From UBA5614 sp963667535 (lineage in GTDB: Bacteria; Cloacimonadota; Cloacimonadia; Cloacimonadales; Cloacimonadaceae): a stretch of DNA of 64,000 nucleotides. Below, piece by piece: positions 45,855-54,171 of the stretch. The position numbers and the translations under genes were made by a program. Position 1 is the stretch's first letter; each line of letters begins with the position of its first letter. Below the pieces are notes generated by a model. That model had not been told where the DNA came from. It did no database searches and saw only the letters and a program-made list of their open reading frames with translations. The stretch lies in contig CAXXDU010000002.1 in the NCBI GenBank assembly GCA_963667535.2, positions 3,100,001-3,164,000 of the forward strand, in the 5' to 3' direction.

Positions 45855-45957
45855 ATTTAACTCCCTCGCAAGTTTGAAGTTATCTTGATTAATATGATCT
45901 TCAAATTCTATTCTTATGTCAATAAATTTTTGATACTTGAAATTCGCTGATAGCAGA

Positions 45958-45982
45958 AAGGGCAGATCAATGACCTGCCCTT
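45958..45982 (-). terminator. Hairpin downstream of the 300-residue secreted protein
   Basis: AAGGGCAGATCA (45958-45969) pairs with TGACCTGCCCTT (45971-45982) with one mismatch. It is immediately followed, toward the gene, by a family D element (45996-46020). Confidence 0.6.
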
Positions 45983-45995
45983 AATTTATGGCATG

Positions 45996-46020
45996 GATTC
46001 CCGCTTTCGCAGGAATGACA
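45996..46020. repeat. Family D hairpin element, copy 3
   Basis: GGATTCCCGCTTTCGCAGGAATGACA, with ATTCC pairing GGAAT, 10 bases from the stop codon of the adjacent gene. Confidence 0.75.
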
Positions 46021-46030
46021 ATACATGTAA

Positions 46031-46933
46031 TTACTTAAGTGAATCTATAATTTCATCTAAGGGAATCTTATCCTTTCTAAGCTCAAGATTGTTGATATAA
46101 TTAGACTGAGCTCTTGAATTGGTTACATAGGCAGTAATCCTGTAATTCTGTATTCTATTCAGGTACTGAATCGAATGAGTATAGGACAAACTGGTAGTAT
46201 TGCCAAGGTAATAGAAACTGATACCATCCTCACTATATGCCAGAATATATCCGGATGGAACTATGGGACTATGATTCACAGTCTCAGTGACTGCATCCCA
46301 TGTTAAATTAATGTCTTGCCCGCTAGGTGTGATTGTTACGTTTTGCGGATCAGCAGGAGGGTCAATTGGTTGTATTGGTTCCCATGGACCCCAGGCATAT
46401 GTAGGTATATAAGGACTGATAAGTTGGTTATTTGCTGCAGTAATGGTATAAAGAGCCGTAAAAGCTATAGATTTTGTCGCTGCAGCAATTGTGGGAGCAT
46501 TAAAAATTCTGAGATATATCCTGTTTCCCATTATTGTATTTTTTGGGTATGGCGCATATGTGGGCTGGAATGTAGCCGCACTGGGATTCCAACACTGATT
46601 GGGTCCCAATGATACTACACCTTGTGTATTTCCACTTTCTCCCACACTCCCAACGGAAACAACATCATCACCGGTTGGATTACCAAATTCATCAAGAGGA
46701 GATATAATGCCGTCACCTCCATCCTTATACCATTGGTATCTCCACTTGTTTCCTGTGGTAGGGAATGTGAATGTATAATCCTGACCGAATAAAGCCTGAC
46801 ATTCTATATTAAGAACTGCCTGAGTGCGCGGACCATACGAACCGTCTCTAAAATTTACTGCCTTAATCTGAGCAAAGACAAATGTAGCTGCTAAGGACAT
46901 GATAAGGATAAATAGAATTCGTGTGTGTTTCAT
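46031..46933 (-). CDS. Secreted protein with a fibronectin type III domain
   Basis: 300 residues when started at 46933, where AAGGAG lies 5 bases before the ATG; an upstream in-frame start would add 11 residues. Seen: signal peptide (MKHTRILFILIMSLAATFVFAQ), a beta-rich N-terminal domain rich in glycine and aromatic residues (about 20-185), then an Fn3 domain ('PPADPQNVTITPSGQDINLTWDAV', 'GYILAYSEDG', 'YRITAYVTN', about 195-280). There is no type IX sorting domain at the end. Role unknown; likely surface-exposed or periplasmic. Confidence 0.78.
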   Translation of the reverse strand: MKHTRILFILIMSLAATFVFAQIKAVNFRDGSYGPRTQAVLNIECQALFGQDYTFTFPTTGNKWRYQWYKDGGDGIISPLDEFGNPTGDDVVSVGSVGESGNTQGVVSLGPNQCWNPSAATFQPTYAPYPKNTIMGNRIYLRIFNAPTIAAATKSIAFTALYTITAANNQLISPYIPTYAWGPWEPIQPIDPPADPQNVTITPSGQDINLTWDAVTETVNHSPIVPSGYILAYSEDGISFYYLGNTTSLSYTHSIQYLNRIQNYRITAYVTNSRAQSNYINNLELRKDKIPLDEIIDSLK

Positions 46934-47069
46934 AATATCTCCTTCTCCATGTAAGAGTGTATTCAAATATATACTTATTATAAACTAACTGACCGAAAAG
47001 TAATAGCAGATTTTCATTAATTACAATTTATCTTTGCTAAGTATCATTGTCAATAAAAATTTCCAAACA

Positions 47070-47098
47070 AAAGGGCAGGTTGTTTTGACCTGCCCTTT
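47070..47098 (-). terminator. Hairpin terminator after rpoD
   Basis: AAAGGGCAGGT (47070-47080) and ACCTGCCCTTT (47088-47098) are exact complements with a 7-base loop. A T-rich stretch follows on the minus strand. A family D element (47111-47134) lies between it and the rpoD stop. Confidence 0.75.
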
Positions 47099-47110
47099 GA
47101 ATAAGGTATG

Positions 47111-47134
47111 GATACCCGCATTCGCAGGTATGAC
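47111..47134. repeat. Family D hairpin element, copy 4
   Basis: GATACCCGCATTCGCAGGTATGACTC: ATACC pairs with GGTAT. Compared with copy 3, both arms are changed together. Confidence 0.75.
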
Positions 47135-47137
47135 TCA

Positions 47138-48877
47138 CTATTTTACGTGGAAGTTATCCAGGAATTGCTGCAGGATTGCAGCTCTGGAGGGATGTCTCAG
47201 TTTCTTGAGAGCTTTGTCTTCTATCTGGCGGATACGTTCACGGGTAACATTGAAGATATTACCCACTTCTTCCAGAGTTCTGTGATAACCATCATCAATA
47301 CCAAAACGCAACCTGATAACTCTTTCTTCACGGGTGGTTAGAGTACGTAATACTTCATCCACCTGACGTTTGAGCAGGCTTCGTTCTGCCAGTCTTTCCG
47401 GAGAAATGATAGTACGGTCTTCGATAAAGTCACCCAGAATGCTATCTTCACTGTCATGCCCGATGGGTTTATCCAGAGAAACAGGTTCTTTGGAGATGGA
47501 CATGATGTTCTTTATCTTTTCAACCGGGATATCCAGCAGTTCGGCAATTTCTTCAGGATAGGGTTCTCTGCCGAGTTTTTGCATGAGTCTTCTGCTGGTA
47601 CGGTTGATTTTATTGATGGATTCAATCATGTGGACGGGGATTCTGATGGTACGAGCCTGGTCAGCAATAGCTCTGGTGATAGCCTGTCTGATCCACCAGG
47701 TGGCATAAGTACTGAATTTATAGCCTTTGCGGTAATCATATTTTTCTACGGCACGCATCAGACCGGTATTACCTTCCTGAATGAGGTCAAGGAATTCCAG
47801 ACCGCGGTTATTGTAACGTTTGGCTATGGAAATAACCAGACGTACGTTAGCTTCAATCATTTCGTTCTGAGCTTTCTCTTTCATGCGTTCAGCGCGTTCA
47901 ATCTCTCTTAGCAGGAAGACAAGCTCGCTGCCTGTCATTCTGGTTTCCAGTTCCACACGGCGAATCTTACGGCGGGCGTTCTTTATCTTACGCAGAGTTT
48001 CGATGAATAGATTGGGGTCCATATTAGTTTCGTGCTGAACTTCCGCAAAGTCTTCATCGGATTTCTTGGCTCTTCTACCATAAGTACAGATTTCGTCGAT
48101 AGTGTAACGTTTAATCCGGGTCAGGTCTGTAATGCTGAGACGGCTTTCTTCTATTCGTTCAACTAATGAGCGCACACGGTAAACCATGCGCTTAATCAGT
48201 TTGTCATTATAATTGAGCTGTCCAAAGGTATTGACTATCAAATCACGGATAGCATCAATTTCTTCCTGTCGGTTTGCTGTGCCTGTTTCGTCAAAGTCAC
48301 AGTTATCCAGAATCTCGCCGACCTGCACAAAAGCGCCTTCATTGTCTTTGAGAAGCTGGCGGAATTTGTCGATAATCTTGACGTCCTGATTCTTATCAAT
48401 CCAGGTGCCGATATCAACCTTGAAGATTTGGTCCAGACGTACACGCCGCTCTCGATAACGGTGCAGGAAGTTATACATTTCCCGCAATGTACTGCCTGAT
48501 TTGAAGACATTCTGGCAAATCATGCGCTGATATGTCTCAATCTTCTTGGCAACTCTGACCTCTCCTTCTCTATCCAGAAGAGGCACGCGTCCCATTTCTC
48601 TCAGATACATACGAACAGGGTCGTCATAATATCTGCGTGGTTTGAACTTCTTTGTAGCCACGGGTTTCTTAACAGCCAGGCTACCCTTAGTCAGACGTTT
48701 TTCTGTTTCGTCGATGATTTCAATGCCTTCCTGCCCGATATCATAAATGATATCGTCAATCTTATCTAAGAAAACAGGGTTGTTAGGCAGAATGTCGTTA
48801 ATTTGTTTGAAAGTGATGTAGCCTGTCTCACGACCCAGCTCAACCAGTTTCTTCAAACAATCGTTATAAGTTATCAT
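47138..48877 (-). CDS. rpoD: RNA polymerase primary sigma factor (sigma-70, RpoD)
   Basis: 579 residues from the ATG at 48877. A GTG two codons earlier overlaps the AAGGGAG ribosome binding site. Seen: region 1.1 (about 1-60), 1.2 with 'DDPVRMYLREMGRVPLLDREGEV', a non-conserved insert (about 130-290), region 2 'MIEANVRLVISIAKRYNNRGLEFLDLIQEGNTGLMRAVEKYDYRKGYKFSTYATWWIRQAI', region 3 and region 4 with 'REERVIRLRFG' and the helix-turn-helix 'RTLEEVGNIFNVTRERIRQIE'. Full-length housekeeping sigma. It follows dnaG by 10 bases. A consensus promoter elsewhere in the window supports classical -35/-10 recognition. Confidence 0.98.
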   Translation of the reverse strand: MITYNDCLKKLVELGRETGYITFKQINDILPNNPVFLDKIDDIIYDIGQEGIEIIDETEKRLTKGSLAVKKPVATKKFKPRRYYDDPVRMYLREMGRVPLLDREGEVRVAKKIETYQRMICQNVFKSGSTLREMYNFLHRYRERRVRLDQIFKVDIGTWIDKNQDVKIIDKFRQLLKDNEGAFVQVGEILDNCDFDETGTANRQEEIDAIRDLIVNTFGQLNYNDKLIKRMVYRVRSLVERIEESRLSITDLTRIKRYTIDEICTYGRRAKKSDEDFAEVQHETNMDPNLFIETLRKIKNARRKIRRVELETRMTGSELVFLLREIERAERMKEKAQNEMIEANVRLVISIAKRYNNRGLEFLDLIQEGNTGLMRAVEKYDYRKGYKFSTYATWWIRQAITRAIADQARTIRIPVHMIESINKINRTSRRLMQKLGREPYPEEIAELLDIPVEKIKNIMSISKEPVSLDKPIGHDSEDSILGDFIEDRTIISPERLAERSLLKRQVDEVLRTLTTREERVIRLRFGIDDGYHRTLEEVGNIFNVTRERIRQIEDKALKKLRHPSRAAILQQFLDNFHVK

Positions 48878-48887
48878 TGACACTCCC

Positions 48888-50612
48888 TTATACGATAATA
48901 CGGTGAATTACCATGTTTTTGGTGATTAATTTCAATTGCTCTAATAATTCTGCCTTCTGCTTGAAGATTTCCAGGTTATTTGGTTCCGTAATTATTTTCC
49001 TGTCCATTTGCTCCAAATCATATTGAAGCTTGCGGATGGTTACCTGATGTAAGGTATCTTCGAAACTCATCCCTGTTAAATCTTCAAAAAGAAGGTCAGC
49101 CAGTTGCTCCCTCAGAGAGGCATTTTCTACTTGGTCAAGAAGTCGGGCAGGTTCATCAAGTTCGTCTGCCCTATCCTGACTTGTCAGATATTTATATATC
49201 TGTTTATATTCCTGATTGAAAAAATAATCGGCAGTTAGCTCGTGCGCAAGTGAATTATAGCTGTTTTTATCTTTTAGCGCTAAAACAAGCAGAAATCTTT
49301 CTTCCGGATTATCGTCAGAATCCTTTTGTGAGCTTGTTTCAGTACCCTGAGACCGACTACTCATATTTATTTTTTGTTTGATGGAACTTTCACTGATTTT
49401 GAATGCTTCTGCGGCATCTTTGACCAGAAATTCCCGTTGTATCGGGTCTCTTACCTGCCTGATAGCATCTGAAAGCTGCTCAATTCTGTCTTTCTGTGGT
49501 ATATCCAATTGTTTATTTTCAGCTAAAAAGGCTGTTAGTGTTTTCGCTTTATTGACTTCATCCAGCAATGCCTCTTTACCAAAATTGAGTAAATATGAAT
49601 CCGGGTCTTCTTTTTCCGGTAAAACAACAATGCGTGGTAAAAATCCTTTACTTAAAATCAGGAGTCCTGCCCTGGTTGCAGCTTTCTGTCCTGCCAGATC
49701 ACCATCATAGAGCATATAGATATTCTGAGTGTATCTGCCCAACAGATATATCTGGTCTTCTGTCAAAGCCGTTCCCAGCGAGGCAACGCTATTGGTAATT
49801 CCACTTTCATAAAGGCGCAGGAAGTCCATATAGCCTTCACACACCAATGCTCTGTCTGCTTTCCCGATATCATACTTGGTTTTAAACAGACCATATAGCT
49901 CTTTGCCTTTTGTATAAAGCTCTGTTCCCGGTGAATTAATATATTTACCCGCCTCGGTCGAAGTTGATAATATCCTGCCGCCAAAAGCGATAACATCGCC
50001 GGTATTATTGTGAATCGGAAACATCAGCCGTTCGCGGAACTGGTCAACCAGATTACCCTGATATACACCAAATAAACCGCTTTCCTTCATAATATCTACG
50101 CTGATGCCAGTCTTGAGTAAATAACTCTTCAGCCCGCTATTGCTATTGAGAGCATAGCCCAGTTCCAGAGATTTGGCAGTTTCAGGCGAAATCTGGCGTT
50201 CTTTGAGATATTCCAGGACCTGAGCACCATATTGAAACAGATTCTCTGCGTAAAACTCTTTTGCCAGTTTATAAATCTGCAGCAGCAGGTCACGCTTGGT
50301 GGAAACTACTCTCGGTCGGTCTATTTCGGGAATTAAAATCCCGGCACGCTGTGCCAGTTTCTTGAGCGCTTCGATAAAGGTCAGCTTTTCATAATCCTGG
50401 ACAAAGGTAATGACGTTTCCTGCTTTTCCGCAGGCAAAGCATTTATATATCTGTTTTTGCTGGCTGATATTCATAGAGGGATGGCTGTCATTATGAAACG
50501 GACACAGACCACGATAGCTGTTACTGCCTGCTTTTTTGAGCGCAATATAGCTGCCGATGACATCTACGATATCATTGCTTCTGCGAATCTGGTCGATTAG
50601 ATTCTGGTCCAC
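48888..50612 (-). CDS. dnaG: DNA primase
   Basis: Synthesises RNA primers at the replication fork. 574 residues from a GTG start with AAGGA upstream. Seen: N-terminal zinc finger 'CPFHNDSHPS...YKCFACGKAGNVITF', the catalytic core 'LMFPIHNNTGDVIAFGGR', and TOPRIM acidic residues in 'ALVCEGYMDFLRL' and 'YMLYDGDLAGQKAA'. The helicase-binding C-terminal part is shorter and divergent. The mutS2 stop codon overlaps its Shine-Dalgarno, so the two are coupled. Confidence 0.97.
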   Translation of the reverse strand: MDQNLIDQIRRSNDIVDVIGSYIALKKAGSNSYRGLCPFHNDSHPSMNISQQKQIYKCFACGKAGNVITFVQDYEKLTFIEALKKLAQRAGILIPEIDRPRVVSTKRDLLLQIYKLAKEFYAENLFQYGAQVLEYLKERQISPETAKSLELGYALNSNSGLKSYLLKTGISVDIMKESGLFGVYQGNLVDQFRERLMFPIHNNTGDVIAFGGRILSTSTEAGKYINSPGTELYTKGKELYGLFKTKYDIGKADRALVCEGYMDFLRLYESGITNSVASLGTALTEDQIYLLGRYTQNIYMLYDGDLAGQKAATRAGLLILSKGFLPRIVVLPEKEDPDSYLLNFGKEALLDEVNKAKTLTAFLAENKQLDIPQKDRIEQLSDAIRQVRDPIQREFLVKDAAEAFKISESSIKQKINMSSRSQGTETSSQKDSDDNPEERFLLVLALKDKNSYNSLAHELTADYFFNQEYKQIYKYLTSQDRADELDEPARLLDQVENASLREQLADLLFEDLTGMSFEDTLHQVTIRKLQYDLEQMDRKIITEPNNLEIFKQKAELLEQLKLITKNMVIHRIIV

Positions 50613-50622
50613 TTCATTTTCC

Positions 50623-52977
50623 TTAAACTGTTATGACGGTAACACCGCTGCCACCGGCTTCCTGTGGAGGTGTGCCTATGGTCAGAACTTGCTTTTTCAT
50701 TTTCAGATAGTCTCTGATTTTGGCTCTCAAAGCTCCTGTGCCTTTGCCATGCACAATCCTCAGACTATGCAATCCGGCAAAAACAGCAGCATCGATAAAT
50801 TCATCCAGCAAAGGTTCTGCTTCATCAAACCTTAAGCCCAAAAGTTTAATCTCAAAATGAGCAGAAGGCGTTACCCTTACCTTGGAATATGTCTGTACCG
50901 GTTCAACCTTTGTATTTGACTGTGCTCTCTGGCTTTCCATCAGATTTTCCCGCTTCGTTTTGAAGTGGATACCATTCATTTCCACAAATACGTCTTTGTC
51001 TTTTATCTCTACGATTACTGCATTAGTCTCAAAATCACACAACCAGACAGTATCGCCGGGATGCGGGTTAAACACCGGTTTTCTTTTTTTGGGCTCAATA
51101 TCGTGTATCTTGTCCAGGTTTTCAGATTGCATATCCTGCAATTTGGATACCATCTCAGTGGTCTTTTTCTTGCGTTCCTCACGGTCGGTCAGTTTAAGCT
51201 CATCCAGATCATTGAGCAGGGCTTTTTGTTTATTAATCAGTTCCTGCTGATGTTCTTTGAGCAATTCCTTGCGTTTGGCTTTGAGCTCATCTTCAAACTT
51301 CTTAATCCGCAGTTCATATTCTTTGATAGTGGCTTCCAGATTCTTGCTTTTGAGCTTCACCTGCCAGCCTTCGGTGGCGAGTAGTTTCTTTTCTTCAGAA
51401 AGTTTCTTGATAAGCTCGGTAAATTCCAGATTCTGGCTACCGGTCAGATGCTTGGCTCTTTCTATGAGTTCCGGATTTAAACCCAGAGAAGCAGCAACTT
51501 CTATGGCAAAGCTGTCTCCCGGGAAACCAAGCTGGAACTGATACGTGGGAATTAAGGACTTCATATCAAACTGCATGGCTGCATTGGTGCATCTATCTCT
51601 GTTTTCCGCAAAGACTTTCAGGGCGGTATAGTGTGTGGTGACCATACCTTTAACCTGCTTATCCAGAAGGCTTTCCATGATAGCTTGCGCCAAAGCGCTA
51701 CCTTGCTGAGGATCTGTGGCAGCACCAATCTCATCGAGTAAGACCAGAGTCTTTCCATTACAGATATCCAGCATCGCTTTTATCTTGGATATGTGTGATG
51801 AAAAGGTACTCAAAGCCTGTTCTATCGATTGTTCATCGCCGATATCGGCAACCACATTGTCAAACATGCCAATCTCTGTGCCTTCTTCCACAGGTATGGG
51901 AAGTCCTGTTAAAGCCATCAGGGTTAATAGCCCTACTGCTTTGAGCAGAACAGTCTTTCCACCTGTATTGGGTCCACTAAGTACCAAAAAGTCAAAGTCT
52001 TCACCCAAATCCAGTTCAAAGGGGATAACCTTGTTTACTTCGCCCTTCTGTAATATCATCAGAGGATGCCTGGCTCGCTTAAATCGCAGATGTTGTGCTT
52101 CAATTATATTAGGGATACGGCTTTGCAGTGTTTTGCCCAATCTCCCGCAGGAAAACCAACAGTCCAGCTCTGATAATTGCTTATAGTTGCTTTCCAATTG
52201 GGGTTGAAAAGCTCTGATATCATCGGTAAAAGCCTGAAAGATACGGAAAATCTCGCGCTTTTCTTCCTGCTGCAGCATTTGCAGGTCATTATTGACTCCC
52301 ACTACATCTTCGGGTTCCATAAACACAGTAGCTTTACTGCCGGAGTGTCCCTGCACAATGCCTTTGATTTGTGATACGTATGCTTCCTTGATGGGAATTA
52401 CATACCGTCCGTCTCTTTGTGTAACGAATTTTTCCTGTAAGGCAGATTCAAAAATAGGCTCCAGAAACTTTCTCTGCAAGCTGCGGATAATATGTTCACG
52501 CAATAGAATCTTCTTTTTGCGGATACGTTTGAGTTCCTCAGAAGCAGTGTCCTTGACTTCGCCGTCTATGTCAAAGATGCGTTCAAATTGTTTGACTATA
52601 TGCGGGAGTGGAAATAGCTTTTTGAGCAGCTTATACAACTCTCTGTAGCCTTCCAGTTCCGTTCTGCGTTCACAGATTCCGCTTGCCAGATTGGCATTGA
52701 GGTAGACCAGTCTAAATTCTTCGTAATCAAACACAATCTGTTTCGTATCGGTAAAAACATCATCCAGAGGGAGCAGCTCTTCAAAATTGAAGTCATGCCC
52801 GTTCTTAATAGTGTCCTGTATTTCAGAGAGCAGCTTTAGCCTGTAATTGATTATGGAAATATCAGACTGAGGAGTGAGTTTTAAAGCCAAATCCAGACCC
52901 GCAGAGCTATGACAGCTATTGCCGATGTTTTCGACAATCTTGTCATATTCCAGGTCATGAAACAGCTTATGAATCAT
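50623..52977 (-). CDS. mutS2: MutS2 family protein with Smr domain
   Basis: 784 residues. Family members resolve branched DNA or collided ribosomes and do not do mismatch repair, as the mismatch-recognition domain is missing. Seen: Walker A 'LSGPNTGGKTVLLKAVGLL', Walker B 'LVLLDEIGAATDPQQGSALA', a long coiled coil (about 510-620, 'KRKELLKEHQQELINKQKALLNDLDELK'), and a C-terminal Smr nuclease domain with 'LRIVHGKGTGALRAKI'. The Smr N-terminal motif reads LGLR in place of the usual LDLR. cvpA lies upstream (5 bases), dnaG downstream (10 bases). Confidence 0.95.
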   Translation of the reverse strand: MIHKLFHDLEYDKIVENIGNSCHSSAGLDLALKLTPQSDISIINYRLKLLSEIQDTIKNGHDFNFEELLPLDDVFTDTKQIVFDYEEFRLVYLNANLASGICERRTELEGYRELYKLLKKLFPLPHIVKQFERIFDIDGEVKDTASEELKRIRKKKILLREHIIRSLQRKFLEPIFESALQEKFVTQRDGRYVIPIKEAYVSQIKGIVQGHSGSKATVFMEPEDVVGVNNDLQMLQQEEKREIFRIFQAFTDDIRAFQPQLESNYKQLSELDCWFSCGRLGKTLQSRIPNIIEAQHLRFKRARHPLMILQKGEVNKVIPFELDLGEDFDFLVLSGPNTGGKTVLLKAVGLLTLMALTGLPIPVEEGTEIGMFDNVVADIGDEQSIEQALSTFSSHISKIKAMLDICNGKTLVLLDEIGAATDPQQGSALAQAIMESLLDKQVKGMVTTHYTALKVFAENRDRCTNAAMQFDMKSLIPTYQFQLGFPGDSFAIEVAASLGLNPELIERAKHLTGSQNLEFTELIKKLSEEKKLLATEGWQVKLKSKNLEATIKEYELRIKKFEDELKAKRKELLKEHQQELINKQKALLNDLDELKLTDREERKKKTTEMVSKLQDMQSENLDKIHDIEPKKRKPVFNPHPGDTVWLCDFETNAVIVEIKDKDVFVEMNGIHFKTKRENLMESQRAQSNTKVEPVQTYSKVRVTPSAHFEIKLLGLRFDEAEPLLDEFIDAAVFAGLHSLRIVHGKGTGALRAKIRDYLKMKKQVLTIGTPPQEAGGSGVTVITV

Positions 52978-52982
52978 ATCTA

Positions 52983-53492
52983 TTAGTTACGTTTATCAGT
53001 ATCTGCTGGTATTTTGTGTTTGAGCTCGAAGGCAGTATACATCTCACCTCTGATAACTTTTACAGCAGAATAGACTCTGTGTTTGGAGCTATTTTCCAAA
53101 GGTCTGGATAGAAAGGGCATCACATCTATCAGAATCGATAAAACCACCAGCATCAGAAGTCCTGTCATAAAACCCAAAATTGCTCCCATTGCGGAATTGA
53201 TAAATGATATATGCATCAGCTTGAGAGTACGCTCCAGTATCATCTTGATAATCTGCACGATTATGGCAATCATTGCTACTATCAGGACAACTGCCAATAT
53301 GGTTGCCAGGATGGTTCCCATGTGCACTTTGTCCATTAATCCGGCTTTGACTAAGGGGAAGTAATGGGCAACCAGGAAATAAACCAGGATTACGCCCACC
53401 AGATGAAGTAACATGCCTACAAAGCCTTTACGCCAGCCTCTCCACATCAGAAAAACGAGGAAGAGTAACATCAACCAGTCAAAAATACCCAT
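52983..53492 (-). CDS. cvpA: CvpA family membrane protein
   Basis: 169 residues with four membrane segments: 'GIFDWLMLLFLVFLMWRGWRKGFVG', 'GVILVYFLVAHYF', 'TILATILAVVLIVAMIAIIVQIIKM' and 'MGAILGFMTGLLMLVVLSILI'. This is the CvpA/colicin V production domain. CvpA proteins affect envelope stress resistance and purine-linked phenotypes in enterobacteria; the mechanism is unclear. It often sits next to mutS2, as here. Confidence 0.9.
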   Translation of the reverse strand: MGIFDWLMLLFLVFLMWRGWRKGFVGMLLHLVGVILVYFLVAHYFPLVKAGLMDKVHMGTILATILAVVLIVAMIAIIVQIIKMILERTLKLMHISFINSAMGAILGFMTGLLMLVVLSILIDVMPFLSRPLENSSKHRVYSAVKVIRGEMYTAFELKHKIPADTDKRN

Positions 53493-53606
53493 GCTTGTTA
53501 CCTTACTTATTGCTTTAAAAATATTGAGGTCAAAATTTAAACAGCCCTCGGGAAGCTGTTTGTCAAGTCATGAAAATTCTGAAAAGTAAGCTATAATAAA
53601 AGGAAA

Positions 53607-53634
53607 GTGATGAGGAGGTTTGACTCCCCATCAC
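53607..53634 (-). terminator. Hairpin between rpsU and cvpA
   Basis: GTGATGAGGAG (53607-53617) pairs with CTCCCCATCAC (53624-53634) with one mismatch. It lies downstream of rpsU and upstream of cvpA. A TTGACA with a poor -10 lies just after it, so some transcription of the downstream genes may start here. Confidence 0.55.
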
Positions 53635-53698
53635 ACAAAGCTTCAAACGGTAATAAGTGATATATATTAGTCTATTCTTATATCCTTATTAGTAAATT

Positions 53699-53905
53699 TT
53701 ACTTCATGAAACGCATTTGTTTACGCTGAGCTTTGACCATTTTGCGACGGGATACGTTGTCTTCGCGTTTTTTCTTGACGCTCGGTTTCTCGTAAGCCTG
53801 ATGCTTTTTGATCTCAGACAGTATGGCTGCCTTTTCGCATTTCTTCTTGAATCGCTTCAATAAAATATCAAAAGGTTCAGTTTCTTTGGCTATAACTGTA
53901 GGCAC
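53699..53905 (-). CDS. rpsU: Ribosomal protein bS21
   Basis: A 68-residue, very basic small-subunit protein that helps mRNA binding. Seen: 'EPFDILLKRFKKKCEKAAIL' at the N-terminal half and the arginine/lysine tail 'KKKREDNVSRRKMVKAQRKQMRF'. It starts at GTG with AAGGTGG upstream. The length and motif match bS21. Confidence 0.95.
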   Translation of the reverse strand: MPTVIAKETEPFDILLKRFKKKCEKAAILSEIKKHQAYEKPSVKKKREDNVSRRKMVKAQRKQMRFMK

Positions 53906-54103
53906 TAAATCACCACCTTCTTTTTATAGAATATTTAGCCAAAAAAGGATATGTAGCTTTTGTGTCAAGCAGAATTGCTATACTCTGCAATTATTAGATT
54001 TATGCTTCTCTGTTTTCTCATCAATCAGAGCAATAGATCGGGACTATACTGCATAGCATAGTCAATCCGGAAATTCTTTATTATGAGGGATTCTTTAGAA
54101 AAT

Positions 54104-54132
54104 AAAAAAAGCCGCTCCGTTCCAGAGCGGCT
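54104..54132 (-). terminator. Intrinsic terminator of the Fn3-like repeat gene
   Basis: On the minus strand an 8-bp GC-rich stem (AGCCGCTC with GAGCGGCT, 7-base loop) is followed by seven T residues: a textbook terminator about 40 bases after the stop. Confidence 0.92.
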
Positions 54133-54171
54133 CATTGTACGACTAGGAGTTTTTTATATCAGCCCAATTGT

